Assembly (NCBI RefSeq): GCF_008369935.1
Contig: NZ_VTUZ01000004.1
Span: 1-64,000 of the forward strand
Length of the DNA stretch: 64,000 nt
Origin: Paraburkholderia panacisoli
GTDB lineage: Bacteria > Pseudomonadota > Gammaproteobacteria > Burkholderiales > Burkholderiaceae
Direction of reading: 5' to 3'
Shown piece after piece: positions 35,951-45,462 of the stretch; position 1 is the stretch's first letter; each line of letters starts with the position of its first letter. Both the position numbers and the translations under genes were made by a program. The notes under the pieces were generated by a model. The model worked only from the letters and a program-made list of their open reading frames with translations. It was not told the DNA's origin and searched no databases.

Positions 35951-37252
35951 TTATTCGCTGCCGAGGTAAAAGTAGCGGAACAGGAAAATCGCCGCGATGA
36001 TCCACACGACCAGCTTCACCTTGCGCGCCTGGCCGGTCAGCAGCTTCAGCCCCGCATACGAGATAAAGCCGAACGCGACGCCATTGGCGATCGAATAGGT
36101 GAACGGCATCAGCAGCGCGGTGAGTGTGGCCGGCACGACTTCGGTGGCGTCGTTCCAAGGCAGGTCGACCATTTCGCGCAGCATCAGGCACGACACGTAC
36201 AGCAGTGCCGGCGCGGTCGCGTAGCCGGGCACCACGGCTGCGAGCGGCGCGAAAAAGAGCGCCGCGAGGAACAGCACGGCCACCGTGATCGCGGTGACGC
36301 CGGTGCGCCCGCCCGCTTGCACGCCCGACGCGCTTTCGATGTACGCGGTGGTCGACGACGTGCCGAGCATCGAGCCGGCCAGGATCGCGGTGCTGTCCGC
36401 GAGCAGCGCGCGGTTCAGCCGGTGCATCTTGCCTTCGACCAGCAGCCCCGCGCGATTGGCGACACCCATCAGCGTGCCGGTCGCATCGAACAGTTCGACG
36501 AGGAAGAACACCAGCACCACGTTCAGGATGCCGGTGGAGAGCGCCGCGCGAATGTCGAGCTGGAACAGCGTCGGCGAAATGGACGGCGGCGCGGAGACGA
36601 TGCCGTGGAACTGATTGCCGCCGAAGAAAAAGCTCAGCGCCGTCACGCCGACAATGCCGATCAGGATCGCGCCGCGCACCCGCAGGTAGTCGAGCGTGAC
36701 GATCGCGAAGAAGCCGATGATCGCGAGGATCGCGTGCGGGTTGTGCAGATCGCCGAGCGTGACGAGCGTGGCCGGGTTACCGACCACGACGCCGGCCGAC
36801 TTCAGCGAGATGATCGCGAGGAACAGGCCGATGCCGCCGGTGATGGCAATGCGTATCGAATGCGGGATGCCTTTGACGATCACTTCGCGCACGCGAAACA
36901 GCGTGACGATCAGGAACAGGCACCCGGAAATGAACACCGCGCCGAGCGCCGCCTGCCAGGTGAAGCCGAGCCCCTTGACGACGGTGTAGGCGAAGTACGC
37001 GTTCAGGCCCATGCCCGGGGCGAGCGCGATCGGGTAGTTCGCGTACAGACCCATGATCAGCGAGGCCAGCGCGGCCACGATGCAGGTCGCGACGAAGACG
37101 GCGTCCTTCGGCATGCCGGCGTCGCCGAGAATCGCCGGATTGACGAAGATGATGTAGGCCATCGTCAGGAAGGTGGTCAGGCCGGCGAGCACTTCGGTGC
37201 GCAGGTCGGTGCCGGCGGCGTCGAAGCCGAAGTAGCGTTTTATCGAGTCCAT
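35951..37252 (-). CDS. NCS2/AzgA-type purine permease
   Basis: A 433-residue permease with 12-14 membrane segments. It belongs to the AzgA-like branch of the nucleobase:cation symporter-2 superfamily, which imports adenine, guanine or hypoxanthine with protons. Recognisable stretches are GLTTFLTMAYIIFVNPAIL, the substrate-site segment APGMGLNAYFAYTVV, VELFDATGTLMGVA and GTSSTTAYIESASGVQAGGRTG. Length and motifs match GhxP/PurP-type proteins. No purine gene is adjacent. Confidence 0.93.
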   Translation of the reverse strand: MDSIKRYFGFDAAGTDLRTEVLAGLTTFLTMAYIIFVNPAILGDAGMPKDAVFVATCIVAALASLIMGLYANYPIALAPGMGLNAYFAYTVVKGLGFTWQAALGAVFISGCLFLIVTLFRVREVIVKGIPHSIRIAITGGIGLFLAIISLKSAGVVVGNPATLVTLGDLHNPHAILAIIGFFAIVTLDYLRVRGAILIGIVGVTALSFFFGGNQFHGIVSAPPSISPTLFQLDIRAALSTGILNVVLVFFLVELFDATGTLMGVANRAGLLVEGKMHRLNRALLADSTAILAGSMLGTSSTTAYIESASGVQAGGRTGVTAITVAVLFLAALFFAPLAAVVPGYATAPALLYVSCLMLREMVDLPWNDATEVVPATLTALLMPFTYSIANGVAFGFISYAGLKLLTGQARKVKLVVWIIAAIFLFRYFYLGSE

Positions 37253-37437
37253 GAGGCGGGTCTCTCGTCGTTCAGAAAGCGTTTCTTGTGGTTGAGGCGG
37301 GTGATGCGCAGCGGCCCGGCGCGATGGCGCGCCGTCAGACGCGGCGCCGGAGGCTACGGGCGCGGGGCTACGGGCGGATTGTAATCATGAATGGCGGCCG
37401 CGCGCGGTGTCGCGTGCCGGAACCGGCGTGTAAAGGC

Positions 37438-37935
37438 TTATGGCGCGGCAGGTTCGTCCGGAGAGTGTGGCGCCGGCGCATCAGAACGCGGCGGCTGGCG
37501 CGCCAGCCAGCGATCCAGCTCGCCCGCGAAGCTCTTGCTGTCGCGCTGACTGAAGGCGGCCGGGCCGCCCGTGTCGACGCCGCTGCTGCGCAACTGGTCG
37601 AGCATCGAGCGCATGCGCAGCCGTTCCTCGATCGTGCCCGGCGTGTACCAGTTGCCGCGCGGGTCGAGCGCCTGCGCGTTTTTCGCGAGCACGGCGGCGG
37701 CAAGGGGGATGTCGGCGGTGATCACGAGGTCGCCGGCGACGACGCGTTCGGCGATCAGGTCGTCGGCGGCGTCGAAGCCGGCCGGCACCTGGATCGCGCG
37801 AATCAGCGGCGACGGCGGCACGCGCAGAAACGCGTTGGCGACCAGCGTCAGCGGCATGCCGGTGCGGCGTGCGGCGCGGTACAGCATGTCCTTGATCACG
37901 ACGGGACAGGCGTCGGCATCAACCCAGATTGGCAT
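37438..37935 (-). CDS. YaiI/YqxD (UPF0178) protein
   Basis: A 165-residue PIN-like domain protein of unknown function. It begins [22 protein letters not shown], the universal start of the family, followed by [18 protein letters not shown] and [12 protein letters not shown]. The longer open frame upstream of ATG 37935 has no family similarity and is not included. The last 20 residues are a Pro/Ala tail. Confidence 0.9.
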   Translation of the reverse strand: MPIWVDADACPVVIKDMLYRAARRTGMPLTLVANAFLRVPPSPLIRAIQVPAGFDAADDLIAERVVAGDLVITADIPLAAAVLAKNAQALDPRGNWYTPGTIEERLRMRSMLDQLRSSGVDTGGPAAFSQRDSKSFAGELDRWLARQPPRSDAPAPHSPDEPAAP

Positions 37936-38262
37936 CGTTCGGATTCCGGCAGCGGGGAGTGTCGAAGGGGCGAGATGATACCTTGCCTGCGCGTGGGGGG
38001 ATGGCGCAAGGGGATTCGGAGGGAGGATGCAGGGGCAGCCGCGAAGGGGCGCCGGCAGGCGGCGAATGCGGCGAAAAGCACGGGCAAGCGATGAAGCAGC
38101 AGCAACCAGCGGCGGAGTTGAACCCTCACAAGTACACACCAACCCCGGGCCTGCCGACCAAACGCAGACCGCGAACAGCCCGAACGGCATGCCGGACCGC
38201 TTTCACCCGCGACCATTGCGGTCACGTGCAGCCCGGCAGCACGCCGCGAATAGCGGCGCGCG
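37936..38262. other. Intergenic region, no supported gene
   Basis: 327 bp of GC-rich sequence with open frames on both strands but no ribosome site or family match. Confidence 0.4.
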
Positions 38263-38523
38263 TTACTGGGTCATCGTTCCGCCCGCCTGCTGCGCACGCC
38301 GCGCCGCGACGATGCGGCCCGCCTGCTGCGCATTTTCCGGGTAGTTGATCCAGTCGAGCGGATCGTAGCCGGCGGCGCGCCACTCGATCAGATCGGCTCT
38401 GACCTGCGCACGCGTTTTCGGCGCCGACGGGTCGTAAGGCCGCGCCTGGGGCTGCGCGAACGCGGTACTGACCGTCACGGCTGCCAGCAGCACGCCGAGT
38501 CCAACTTGAGAAAACATTTTCAT
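38263..38523 (-). CDS. DUF4148 exported protein
   Basis: An 86-residue protein with a signal peptide (MKMFSQVGLGVLLAAVTVST, cut after AFA) and the DUF4148 core KTRAQVRADLIEW...GYDP near the middle. This family is abundant in Burkholderia and its function is unknown. AGGAG precedes ATG by seven bases. Confidence 0.88.
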   Translation of the reverse strand: MKMFSQVGLGVLLAAVTVSTAFAQPQARPYDPSAPKTRAQVRADLIEWRAAGYDPLDWINYPENAQQAGRIVAARRAQQAGGTMTQ

Positions 38524-38649
38524 GATGAGCTCCTATGGAGCGGTTAAACGCAACGCCGGAATTCTAGTTTTCAGTTCCATTTCGAGTAAGGCGATGGCAG
38601 GCAATGCACCATTTCATTTTGCGGCTCAAAGCGCGCAAGCCCGGCGGGT

Positions 38650-39423
38650 TCACGGGGACGCCGGTTTGCCGAGGCGATCCAGCACTGTGTTCAGCAGGTC
38701 GATCGGCAGCGGAAACACGATCGTCGAATTCTTGTCGGCGGCGATCGTCGTGAGGGTTTGCAGGTAGCGCAACTGCATCGCCTGCGGCTGCCTGGAGAGC
38801 GTTTGCGCCGCTTCCAGCAGATGCTGCGAGGCCTGCAGTTCGCCCTCCGCGTGAATCACCTTGGCGCGCCGCTCGCGCTCGGCCTCGGCCTGGCGCGCAA
38901 TCGCGCGGATCATCGTTTCATTGATGTCCACGTGCTTGATCTCGACGATCGATACCTTGATGCCCCACGCGTCGGTCTGCGCATCGAGCACTTTCTGGAT
39001 GTCGGCGTTCAGCTGCTCGCGCTCGGCCAGCAGTTCGTCGAGCTCGTGCTTGCCTAGCACCGCGCGCAGCGTCGTCTGCGAAAGCTGGCTGGTCGCTTCG
39101 AAGTAGCGCGCCACCTGGATCACCGCTTTCTCCGGATCGACCACGCGGAAGTACACCACCGCGTTGACCTTCACCGACACGTTGTCGCGCGTGATCACGT
39201 CCTGCGGCGGCACGTCGAACACGACAGTGCGCAGATCCATCCGTACCGCCTGCTGCACGACCGGGATGATGAGCACGAGGCCGGGGCCCTTGACCTTCCA
39301 GAAGCGCCCGAGCATGAACACGACGCCACGTTCGTACTCCCGAAAAATCCGCACCGACGAAGCAATCAGCGCGGCCGCCAGCAGAATCAGAATGCTGCTG
39401 AAGCCGAATGTGAAACCGATCAT
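38650..39423 (-). CDS. Slipin (stomatin/SPFH protein)
   Basis: A 257-residue membrane-anchored SPFH protein. One N-terminal membrane segment ([17 protein letters not shown]) is followed by the prohibitin-like domain ([58 protein letters not shown]) and a coiled-coil tail. Slipins form membrane assemblies and are paired with NfeD proteases. Its ATG overlaps the stop codon of the upstream nfeD by four bases, so the two are translated together. Confidence 0.93.
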   Translation of the reverse strand: MIGFTFGFSSILILLAAALIASSVRIFREYERGVVFMLGRFWKVKGPGLVLIIPVVQQAVRMDLRTVVFDVPPQDVITRDNVSVKVNAVVYFRVVDPEKAVIQVARYFEATSQLSQTTLRAVLGKHELDELLAEREQLNADIQKVLDAQTDAWGIKVSIVEIKHVDINETMIRAIARQAEAERERRAKVIHAEGELQASQHLLEAAQTLSRQPQAMQLRYLQTLTTIAADKNSTIVFPLPIDLLNTVLDRLGKPASP

Positions 39424-41024
39424 GAGCGTTCTCCTTGTATGGCCTCGCCGGCCGCAACGGGCACCACGGTCAGCGTCAGTCCGAGCCGCGCCGTCACGCG
39501 CACCGGCTGGCCGGCCGCGACCGGCGCCGCGCTGGACACCCGCCAGCGCTCGCCCTGCACGCGCGCCCAGCCTTCCGGGGCGCCTCCTGGCGTCGCGTGC
39601 TCAGGCGCGAGACCGCCGTCGAGCACTACGCCGATGCTGCCGATCAACCCTTCCGAGCCGGTCACCACGGGCCGGCGCCGCGCGCGCAACGCGAGCCTCG
39701 ACACCCCGAGCACGAACACCACGCTGAACACGACGACGGCGGCGATCAGCGACAGCGGGATACCGTAGCCGGGCACGTCGGTGTCCATCAGCATCAATGC
39801 GCCGATGACGAACGCGACCACGCCGCCGAAGCCGAGCGAGCCGAAGGTCGGCAGGAACGCCTCGCCGATCAGGAAGGCGATGCCGAGAAAGATCAGCCCG
39901 AGGCCGACGTAGCTGACTGGCAGCATCTGCATCGCGAACAGGCCCAACAACAGGCTGATCGCGCCGACCACGCCGGGCAGCACGAAGCCCGGATTGGCGA
40001 ATTCGAAGAACAGGCCGTACATGCCCAGCATCAGCAGCACCAGCGCGACGCTGGGATCGGTGATGACGGTGAGGAAACGGCTGCGCCAGTCGGCTTCGAG
40101 CGTGACGAGCGGCGCGTGCGCGGTGTGCAGCGTGACGTTGCCGCTGCTCGTCGCGAACGTGCGGCCGTCGACCTGGCGCAGCAGGTCGGGTACGTCGCGC
40201 GCGACCAGGTCGACCACGTGCTGCGCGAGCGCGTCTTCCGCCGACAGACTGACGGCTTCGCGCACCGCGCGATCGGCCCAGCCGGCATTGCGCCCGCGCA
40301 TCTGCGCGAGGCCGTGGATGTAGGCGGCCGCGTCCTGGACCTGCTTGCGCAGTTCGGTCGATTGGGTGTCGAGCGGCAGGGCGTTGGCGGGCTCGCTTGC
40401 GGATGCGCCGGATGCGTTGGATGCGGATGCCGACGGGTTCGGTGCACCAGTACCGGCACCCGGCAACCCATGGGTACCCGCGGGGGCGCCCGGCAACCCC
40501 GGTGCCCCGCCACCTGCGGGCGGCTCGCCCCCGCCGATCCCCATCTGCACCGGTGTCGCCGCGCCGAGATTGGTGCCCGGCGCCATCGCCGCGATATGGC
40601 TGGCGTAGATGATGTACGTACCGGCGCTCGCCGCGCGTGCGCCGCTCGGCGCGATGAAGGTGGCGACCGGTACCGGCGAGCCGAGTATCGCCTTGATGAT
40701 CTGCCGCATCGACGTATCCAGGCCGCCGGGGGTGTCGAGTTGCAGCACCGCGAGTTGCGCGTGGCCATCGGCCGCGCGTTGCAGGCTGCGCACAATGAAG
40801 TCCGCGCTGCCCGGACCGATCGCGCCGTTCACCGGAATCACCACGACGCTATTGCGCACCACCGCGGCATACAGCGGCGGCGTCCATTCGCACGACGCGA
40901 ACCCGAACGCCAAAAGCACGCCCAGCGCGGCGATGCCGCGCATCAACCGGCCCACGACGCCGCCGCGGATAAGCGGCGTGCGCGAACCAGACTGCCGGAA
41001 CGGGAGACGTGGATACGTGCTCAT
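39420..41024 (-). CDS. NfeD-family membrane serine protease
   Basis: A 534-residue long-form NfeD. After a signal or anchor segment ([18 protein letters not shown]) comes a ClpP-like serine protease domain ([46 protein letters not shown] with the catalytic serine region). About 60 residues of Gly/Pro/Ala/Ser-rich linker ([20 protein letters not shown]) interrupt it near residues 165-225. Then follow four to five membrane segments and a C-terminal OB-fold NfeD domain. Family members cut stomatin C-termini. ATG 41024 is chosen; the longer frame upstream has no similarity. Co-translated with the slipin. Confidence 0.9.
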   Translation of the reverse strand: MSTYPRLPFRQSGSRTPLIRGGVVGRLMRGIAALGVLLAFGFASCEWTPPLYAAVVRNSVVVIPVNGAIGPGSADFIVRSLQRAADGHAQLAVLQLDTPGGLDTSMRQIIKAILGSPVPVATFIAPSGARAASAGTYIIYASHIAAMAPGTNLGAATPVQMGIGGGEPPAGGGAPGLPGAPAGTHGLPGAGTGAPNPSASASNASGASASEPANALPLDTQSTELRKQVQDAAAYIHGLAQMRGRNAGWADRAVREAVSLSAEDALAQHVVDLVARDVPDLLRQVDGRTFATSSGNVTLHTAHAPLVTLEADWRSRFLTVITDPSVALVLLMLGMYGLFFEFANPGFVLPGVVGAISLLLGLFAMQMLPVSYVGLGLIFLGIAFLIGEAFLPTFGSLGFGGVVAFVIGALMLMDTDVPGYGIPLSLIAAVVVFSVVFVLGVSRLALRARRRPVVTGSEGLIGSIGVVLDGGLAPEHATPGGAPEGWARVQGERWRVSSAAPVAAGQPVRVTARLGLTLTVVPVAAGEAIQGERS

Positions 41025-41107
41025 CGCTGACGGCTGCCGCGCCCAGCCGACAGGTATCGGCCAGCGCGGGCCGATATCCTGGAGAAGGCTGGCCTGCCGC
41101 TTACAGC

Positions 41108-42145
41108 TTAGTCCGATTCCGCGCGATGCGTGAAATCCGCACGCGCCGGCCGGTAGTCGGTTGGCCGCATGCCGGTCCACTTGCGAAACGCGCGATGAAA
41201 CGCGCTCGGCTCCGCAAAGCCCACGGCCGTCGCGATGTCGGCGATCGTGCGATCGGTGCCCTGCAATTCGCCGATCGCGATGTCGCGCCGCAGGTCGTCC
41301 TTGATCGACTGGTACGTATAGCCTTCCTGTTTCAAACGCCGCCGCATCGTCGCTTCGGCGACGTGCAGGCGGGCGGCCATCTGATCGGCGGCGGGCCAAC
41401 CGGACATCGGCAGCGCGCGCAGCGTCTTGCGCACGCGCGCCGCGAGCGAGCCCGCATTGCGATACTTGACGATGAAGCTGCCGGGCGCATCGCGCAGGAA
41501 CGGCTTGACCGACTTGGTCGTCTGGATCACCGGCAGATCGAGAAAGGCCGGCGCAAGATCGACATACGACTCGGGCTGATCGAACGTCATGTGGTCGCAG
41601 AACATCAGCCGGTACTCATGCGCGGCGGGCGGCTCGGCGCAGCGAAAGCGCGCTTCGAGCAACGGTATGCGTCGCCCGACCAGCCAGCACAGCAGACCGT
41701 ACACGAGGATGAACCAGGTCGCGTAGGCGAACATGGCCGGCGCAGGCGCGCCTTCGCGTTCGACGAATCTGAGCCGCACGCGCTGCGCGCTGGTGTCGAT
41801 CTGCGCGCCGAGGTCGTCGAGCACGAGGCGCATGAAGCCGACCGCGCGCGCGAGCGCCTGCGCGCCGTTGCGCGCGGTCAGCGCCGTTTGCGTCATCGCG
41901 ATGAAGCTGCCGCTTTTCATGCGATGCGAGTCCTGGCCGAAGAACTCGTCGTCCAGCGCGCGCGCAATGCCGGCCCACAGCGCGCCGTATTGCGCCGAGG
42001 ACACCCGGCCCTTCGGCGAGCCCAGCATCGGCGCCGCGATGCCCGCGGCTTCGGCGAGCGGCAGCGCATCCAGGCCGCGCGCGCGGGCGAGCGCCAGGGT
42101 CTCCTCGACCATGCTGACGGAAATCGTGCCCTTGTCGGTTTTCAT
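41108..42145 (-). CDS. AraC-family regulator of the valine operon
   Basis: A 345-residue regulator with an N-terminal ligand-binding domain of the Arabinose_bd type (residues 15-200; VSMVEETLALARARGLD, MKSGSFIAMTQTALT) and a C-terminal double helix-turn-helix (AARLHVAEATMRRRLKQEGYTY and IATAVGFAEPSAFHRAFRKWTG). It resembles MmsR/OruR-like regulators. ATG 42145 is preferred to TTG 42202 because a 16-base repeat shared with the operon side lies between them. It is divergent from the acyl-CoA dehydrogenase gene and most likely activates that operon in response to a valine intermediate. Confidence 0.85.
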   Translation of the reverse strand: MKTDKGTISVSMVEETLALARARGLDALPLAEAAGIAAPMLGSPKGRVSSAQYGALWAGIARALDDEFFGQDSHRMKSGSFIAMTQTALTARNGAQALARAVGFMRLVLDDLGAQIDTSAQRVRLRFVEREGAPAPAMFAYATWFILVYGLLCWLVGRRIPLLEARFRCAEPPAAHEYRLMFCDHMTFDQPESYVDLAPAFLDLPVIQTTKSVKPFLRDAPGSFIVKYRNAGSLAARVRKTLRALPMSGWPAADQMAARLHVAEATMRRRLKQEGYTYQSIKDDLRRDIAIGELQGTDRTIADIATAVGFAEPSAFHRAFRKWTGMRPTDYRPARADFTHRAESD

Positions 42146-42161
42146 ATAGGTCCGGTTGATC

Positions 42162-42264
42162 TGGCAAAAGCGCTCAGCATATTCCCTGGGGTAATTCGCC
42201 AAGCCTTTGAAATGGCGGTTCTATTTGGTGTTCCATGGCAGGCGTATGGCAAATGCGCTCAGGC
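42162..42264. promoter_or_regulatory. Pair of 16-base direct repeats, probable AraC-type sites
   Basis: TGGCAAAAGCGCTCAG (42162-42177) and TGGCAAATGCGCTCAG (42247-42262) differ at one base and lie 85 bp apart, about eight helical turns. They sit in the gap between the AraC-family gene and the valine operon. AraC-type regulators bind direct repeats and can loop DNA between them. Confidence 0.65.
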
Positions 42265-42361
42265 AGAATGATCGGGCCGAGCATCGAACCTGTCCAGTGG
42301 CTTGCCTACACTTGGCATCAACCGATCGCCGCGATCCGACGCACAGCACAGGACCCAGCCC

Positions 42362-43495
42362 ATGGACAGCTTCTACACCGACGAGCAACGGATGATCCGC
42401 GACGCCGCGCGCGACTTCGCCACCGAACGGCTCGCGCCGCACGCGGCGCAATGGGACCGCGACGCGCAACTGCCCGCCGACGTCGTCACGCAGATGGGCG
42501 AACTCGGCTTTCTCGGCATGATCGTGCCGGCGGAGTGGGGCGGCTCGTACACCGACTACGTCGCCTATGCGCTCGCGCTCGAAGAGATCGCCGCCGGCTG
42601 CGCCGCGTGCGCGACGCTGATGAGCGTGCACAACTCGGTCGGCTGCGGGCCGATCCTCAACTTCGGCAGCGCCGCGCAAAAAGACCGCTATTTGCACGAC
42701 CTTGCCACCGGTCGGCGCATCGGCGCGTTCTGCCTGACCGAGCCGCAGGCCGGCTCCGAGGCGAACAATCTGCGCTCGCGCGCGGTGCTGCGCGACGGCC
42801 ACTGGATTCTCAACGGCAGCAAGCAGTTCGTCACCAACGGCGCGCGCGCCGATCTCGCGATCGTCTTCGCGGTCACCGATCCGGAGCGCGGCAAGCGGGG
42901 CCTGTCCGCGTTCATCGTGCCGACCAGCACGCCGGGCTTCAACGTCGGCAAGCCGGAGCACAAGCTGGGCATTCGCGCGTCCGACACCTGCCCGATTTCA
43001 CTCGACGACTGCGCGGTGCCCGAAGCCAATCTGCTCGGCGAACCGGGCGAGGGTTTGCGCATCGCGCTGTCGAATCTCGAAGGCGGGCGCATCGGCATCG
43101 CCGCGCAGGCGGTCGGCATCGCGCGGGCCGCGTTCGATGCCGCGCGCCGCTATGCGAACGAGCGCGTGCAGTTCGGCAAGGCGCTCAAGGACCATCAGAC
43201 CATCGCCAACATGCTCGCCGACATGGCCACGCGCCTGAACGCCGCGCGCCTGCTCGTGCATCACGCGGCGCGGCTGCGTTCGGCGGGGCGGCCGTGCTTG
43301 TCGGAGGCCTCGCAGGCGAAGCTGTTCGCGTCGGAACTGGCCGAGGAAGTCTGCTCGAACGCGATCCAGATTCACGGCGGCTATGGGTATCTGGAGGACT
43401 ACGCGGTGGAGCGCCACTACCGTGACGCGCGCATCACGCAGATCTACGAAGGAACCAGCGAGGTGCAACGGATGGTGATTGCCCGTCATGTTTGA
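42362..43495 (+). CDS. Acyl-CoA dehydrogenase, probable isobutyryl-CoA dehydrogenase
   Basis: A 377-residue flavoenzyme that introduces a double bond between C2 and C3 of an acyl-CoA. Family segments are [35 protein letters not shown] (FAD and substrate site), [11 protein letters not shown] and the end motif [20 protein letters not shown]...[12 protein letters not shown], with the catalytic glutamate in YEGTSE. Upstream of mmsA, mmsB and two crotonase-family genes, it most likely oxidises isobutyryl-CoA to methacrylyl-CoA in valine breakdown. Short/branched-chain specificity is inferred from context. ATG 42362 is preferred; the frame is open further upstream. Confidence 0.9.
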   Translation: MDSFYTDEQRMIRDAARDFATERLAPHAAQWDRDAQLPADVVTQMGELGFLGMIVPAEWGGSYTDYVAYALALEEIAAGCAACATLMSVHNSVGCGPILNFGSAAQKDRYLHDLATGRRIGAFCLTEPQAGSEANNLRSRAVLRDGHWILNGSKQFVTNGARADLAIVFAVTDPERGKRGLSAFIVPTSTPGFNVGKPEHKLGIRASDTCPISLDDCAVPEANLLGEPGEGLRIALSNLEGGRIGIAAQAVGIARAAFDAARRYANERVQFGKALKDHQTIANMLADMATRLNAARLLVHHAARLRSAGRPCLSEASQAKLFASELAEEVCSNAIQIHGGYGYLEDYAVERHYRDARITQIYEGTSEVQRMVIARHV

Positions 43496-43693
43496 GCGCG
43501 AAATGGACCGGCGTTTGAGCGCAAAATAGTTTGCCCGGCGGGCCCGTGAGAAACATAGGCGGAACGCGGGCAGCAGGACAAGGCGAAGCATCAGCGGAAC
43601 AAAAAAGCAAAGCGCTTACCTCGCCAACTCTGGCCGTCAGCTGTGCATGGGACCAGAGTAAGGCGCTAAAGCGCCCCCCGACAGGAGACGACG

Positions 43694-45385
43694 ATGACTG
43701 CAGCGAAAGGCTTTTTCGACGCGCGCGATCTGTTATTGCGCCATCGCACCGACTACGACCGCGCATACCGCGAATTCACGTGGCCGCAGCTGGGCGAGTT
43801 CAACTGGGCGCTCGACTATTTCGACGTGATCGCACGCGAGAACCACAACCCCGCACTGTGGATCGTCGACGATCCCGCCAGCGACGGCCTGCGTTTGTCG
43901 TACGCGCAGATGTCCGAACGCTCGGCGCGCATGGCGAACTTTCTGCGCGCATCGGGCGTGGGCCGCGGCGACCATGTGCTCCTGATGCTGCCGAACCGCG
44001 TCGAACTGTGGGACGTGATGCTGGCGGCGATGAAGCTCGGCGCGATCGTGCTGCCCGCCACCACCCAGCTTTCCGCCGACGACGTGCGCGACCGTGTGCA
44101 GATCGGCGGCGCGAAGTTCGCCGTGGTCGACAGTGCGGAGCTGGCCAAGTTCGATGCGCTCGACGTGCCGCTCACGCGCTTCTCGGTAGGCGCGCCGCGC
44201 GACGGCTGGATCGATCTGGCCGCCGCCTACGACGCGTCGCCGCAATTCACGCCTGACGGCATCACGCGCGCCACCGACACGCTGCTGCTGTACTTCACGT
44301 CGGGCACCACATCGAAGCCGAAGCTCGTCGAGCACACGCATCAGAGCTATCCGGTCGGCCATCTGTCCACGATGTACTGGATCGGGCTGCAACCGAACGA
44401 CATCCATTGGAACATTAGCTCACCGGGCTGGGCCAAGCACGCGTGGAGCTGCTTCTTCGCGCCGTGGAACGCGCAGGCCTGTGTGTTCGTGTTCAACTTC
44501 GCGCGGTTCGTGCCGAAAGACACGCTGAACGCGCTGGTGCGTTTCAACGTCACCACGCTGTGCGCGCCGCCGACCGTGTGGCGCATGCTCGTGCAGGAGC
44601 CGCTCGCGGACTATCCGGTCAAACTGCGTGAGATCGTCGGCGCGGGCGAGCCGTTGAATCCGGAGATCATCGAACGCGTCAGGCACGCGTGGGGCATCAC
44701 GATTCGCGACGGCTTCGGCCAGACCGAGACCACCTGCCAGATCGGCAACTCGCCGGGACAGCCGGTCGTCGCCGGTTCGATGGGGCGCCCGATGCCGGGC
44801 TACCGGATCGAACTGCTCGACGCCGACGATCAACTCATGACCGAAGGTGAAATCGCGCTGCCGCTCGCCGAGCGTCCGCTCGGTTTGATGACCGGCTACG
44901 CGAACAACGCCAACGCGACGGCGCAAGCGATGCGCAACGGTTTCTACCGCACCTCCGATGTCGCCATGCGGCGCGATGACGGCTACTACGTGTATGTCGG
45001 GCGCGCCGACGACGTCTTCAAATCGTCCGATTACCGGTTGAGTCCGTTCGAACTCGAAAGCGTGCTGATCGAACACGAGGCGATCGGCGAAGCCGCCGTG
45101 GTGCCGAGCGCCGACGCGCTCCGTCTGTCGGTGCCCAAGGCGTTCGTCACCGTGCGCCATGGCTTCCAGGCCGGACCCGAGCTCGCGCGCGCCGTGTTCG
45201 CGTTCTCGCGCGAAAAGCTCGCGCCGTACAAGCGGATTCGCCGTCTGCAATTTAGCGAGTTGCCAAAAACCATCTCCGGCAAGATTCGCCGCGTCGAATT
45301 GCGGCGCCGCGAAATGGAGCGTGCAGCCGAGCCCGCGCGTCTGCCGGACGAGTATTGGGAAGAGGATTTTCCGGAGCTGCGTTGA
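43694..45385 (+). CDS. AMP-forming acyl-CoA synthetase
   Basis: A 563-residue adenylate-forming ligase similar to medium-chain (ACSM-like) acyl-CoA synthetases. The P-loop is YFTSGTTSKPKLVEH, followed by DGFGQTET, the hinge YVGRADDVFKSSDYRLSPFELE and the catalytic-lysine motif KTISGKIRR. It activates a carboxylic acid with ATP and CoA. In this operon it may feed isobutyrate or another short branched acid into the CoA-linked pathway; this is inference, since classical valine degradation needs no ligase at this point. ATG 43694 lies 199 bp after the dehydrogenase, further than other gaps in the operon, so an internal promoter is possible. Confidence 0.88.
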   Translation: MTAAKGFFDARDLLLRHRTDYDRAYREFTWPQLGEFNWALDYFDVIARENHNPALWIVDDPASDGLRLSYAQMSERSARMANFLRASGVGRGDHVLLMLPNRVELWDVMLAAMKLGAIVLPATTQLSADDVRDRVQIGGAKFAVVDSAELAKFDALDVPLTRFSVGAPRDGWIDLAAAYDASPQFTPDGITRATDTLLLYFTSGTTSKPKLVEHTHQSYPVGHLSTMYWIGLQPNDIHWNISSPGWAKHAWSCFFAPWNAQACVFVFNFARFVPKDTLNALVRFNVTTLCAPPTVWRMLVQEPLADYPVKLREIVGAGEPLNPEIIERVRHAWGITIRDGFGQTETTCQIGNSPGQPVVAGSMGRPMPGYRIELLDADDQLMTEGEIALPLAERPLGLMTGYANNANATAQAMRNGFYRTSDVAMRRDDGYYVYVGRADDVFKSSDYRLSPFELESVLIEHEAIGEAAVVPSADALRLSVPKAFVTVRHGFQAGPELARAVFAFSREKLAPYKRIRRLQFSELPKTISGKIRRVELRRREMERAAEPARLPDEYWEEDFPELR

Positions 45386-45462
45386 TTATTTTTGTTCGCC
45401 CCCATCCCCGTTGTCACCATGATTCTCAGGCCGCCGCGCGGCCCACGCACAGGAGTTTCAGC

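Noticed and set aside
35849-37384. 511-codon open frame opposite the purine permease
   Set aside because: Antisense of a well-recognised NCS2 permease; composition extremely rich in Arg, Asp and His.
39435-41030. 531-codon open frame opposite the nfeD gene
   Set aside because: Antisense shadow of a clear NfeD protein; charged low-complexity product.
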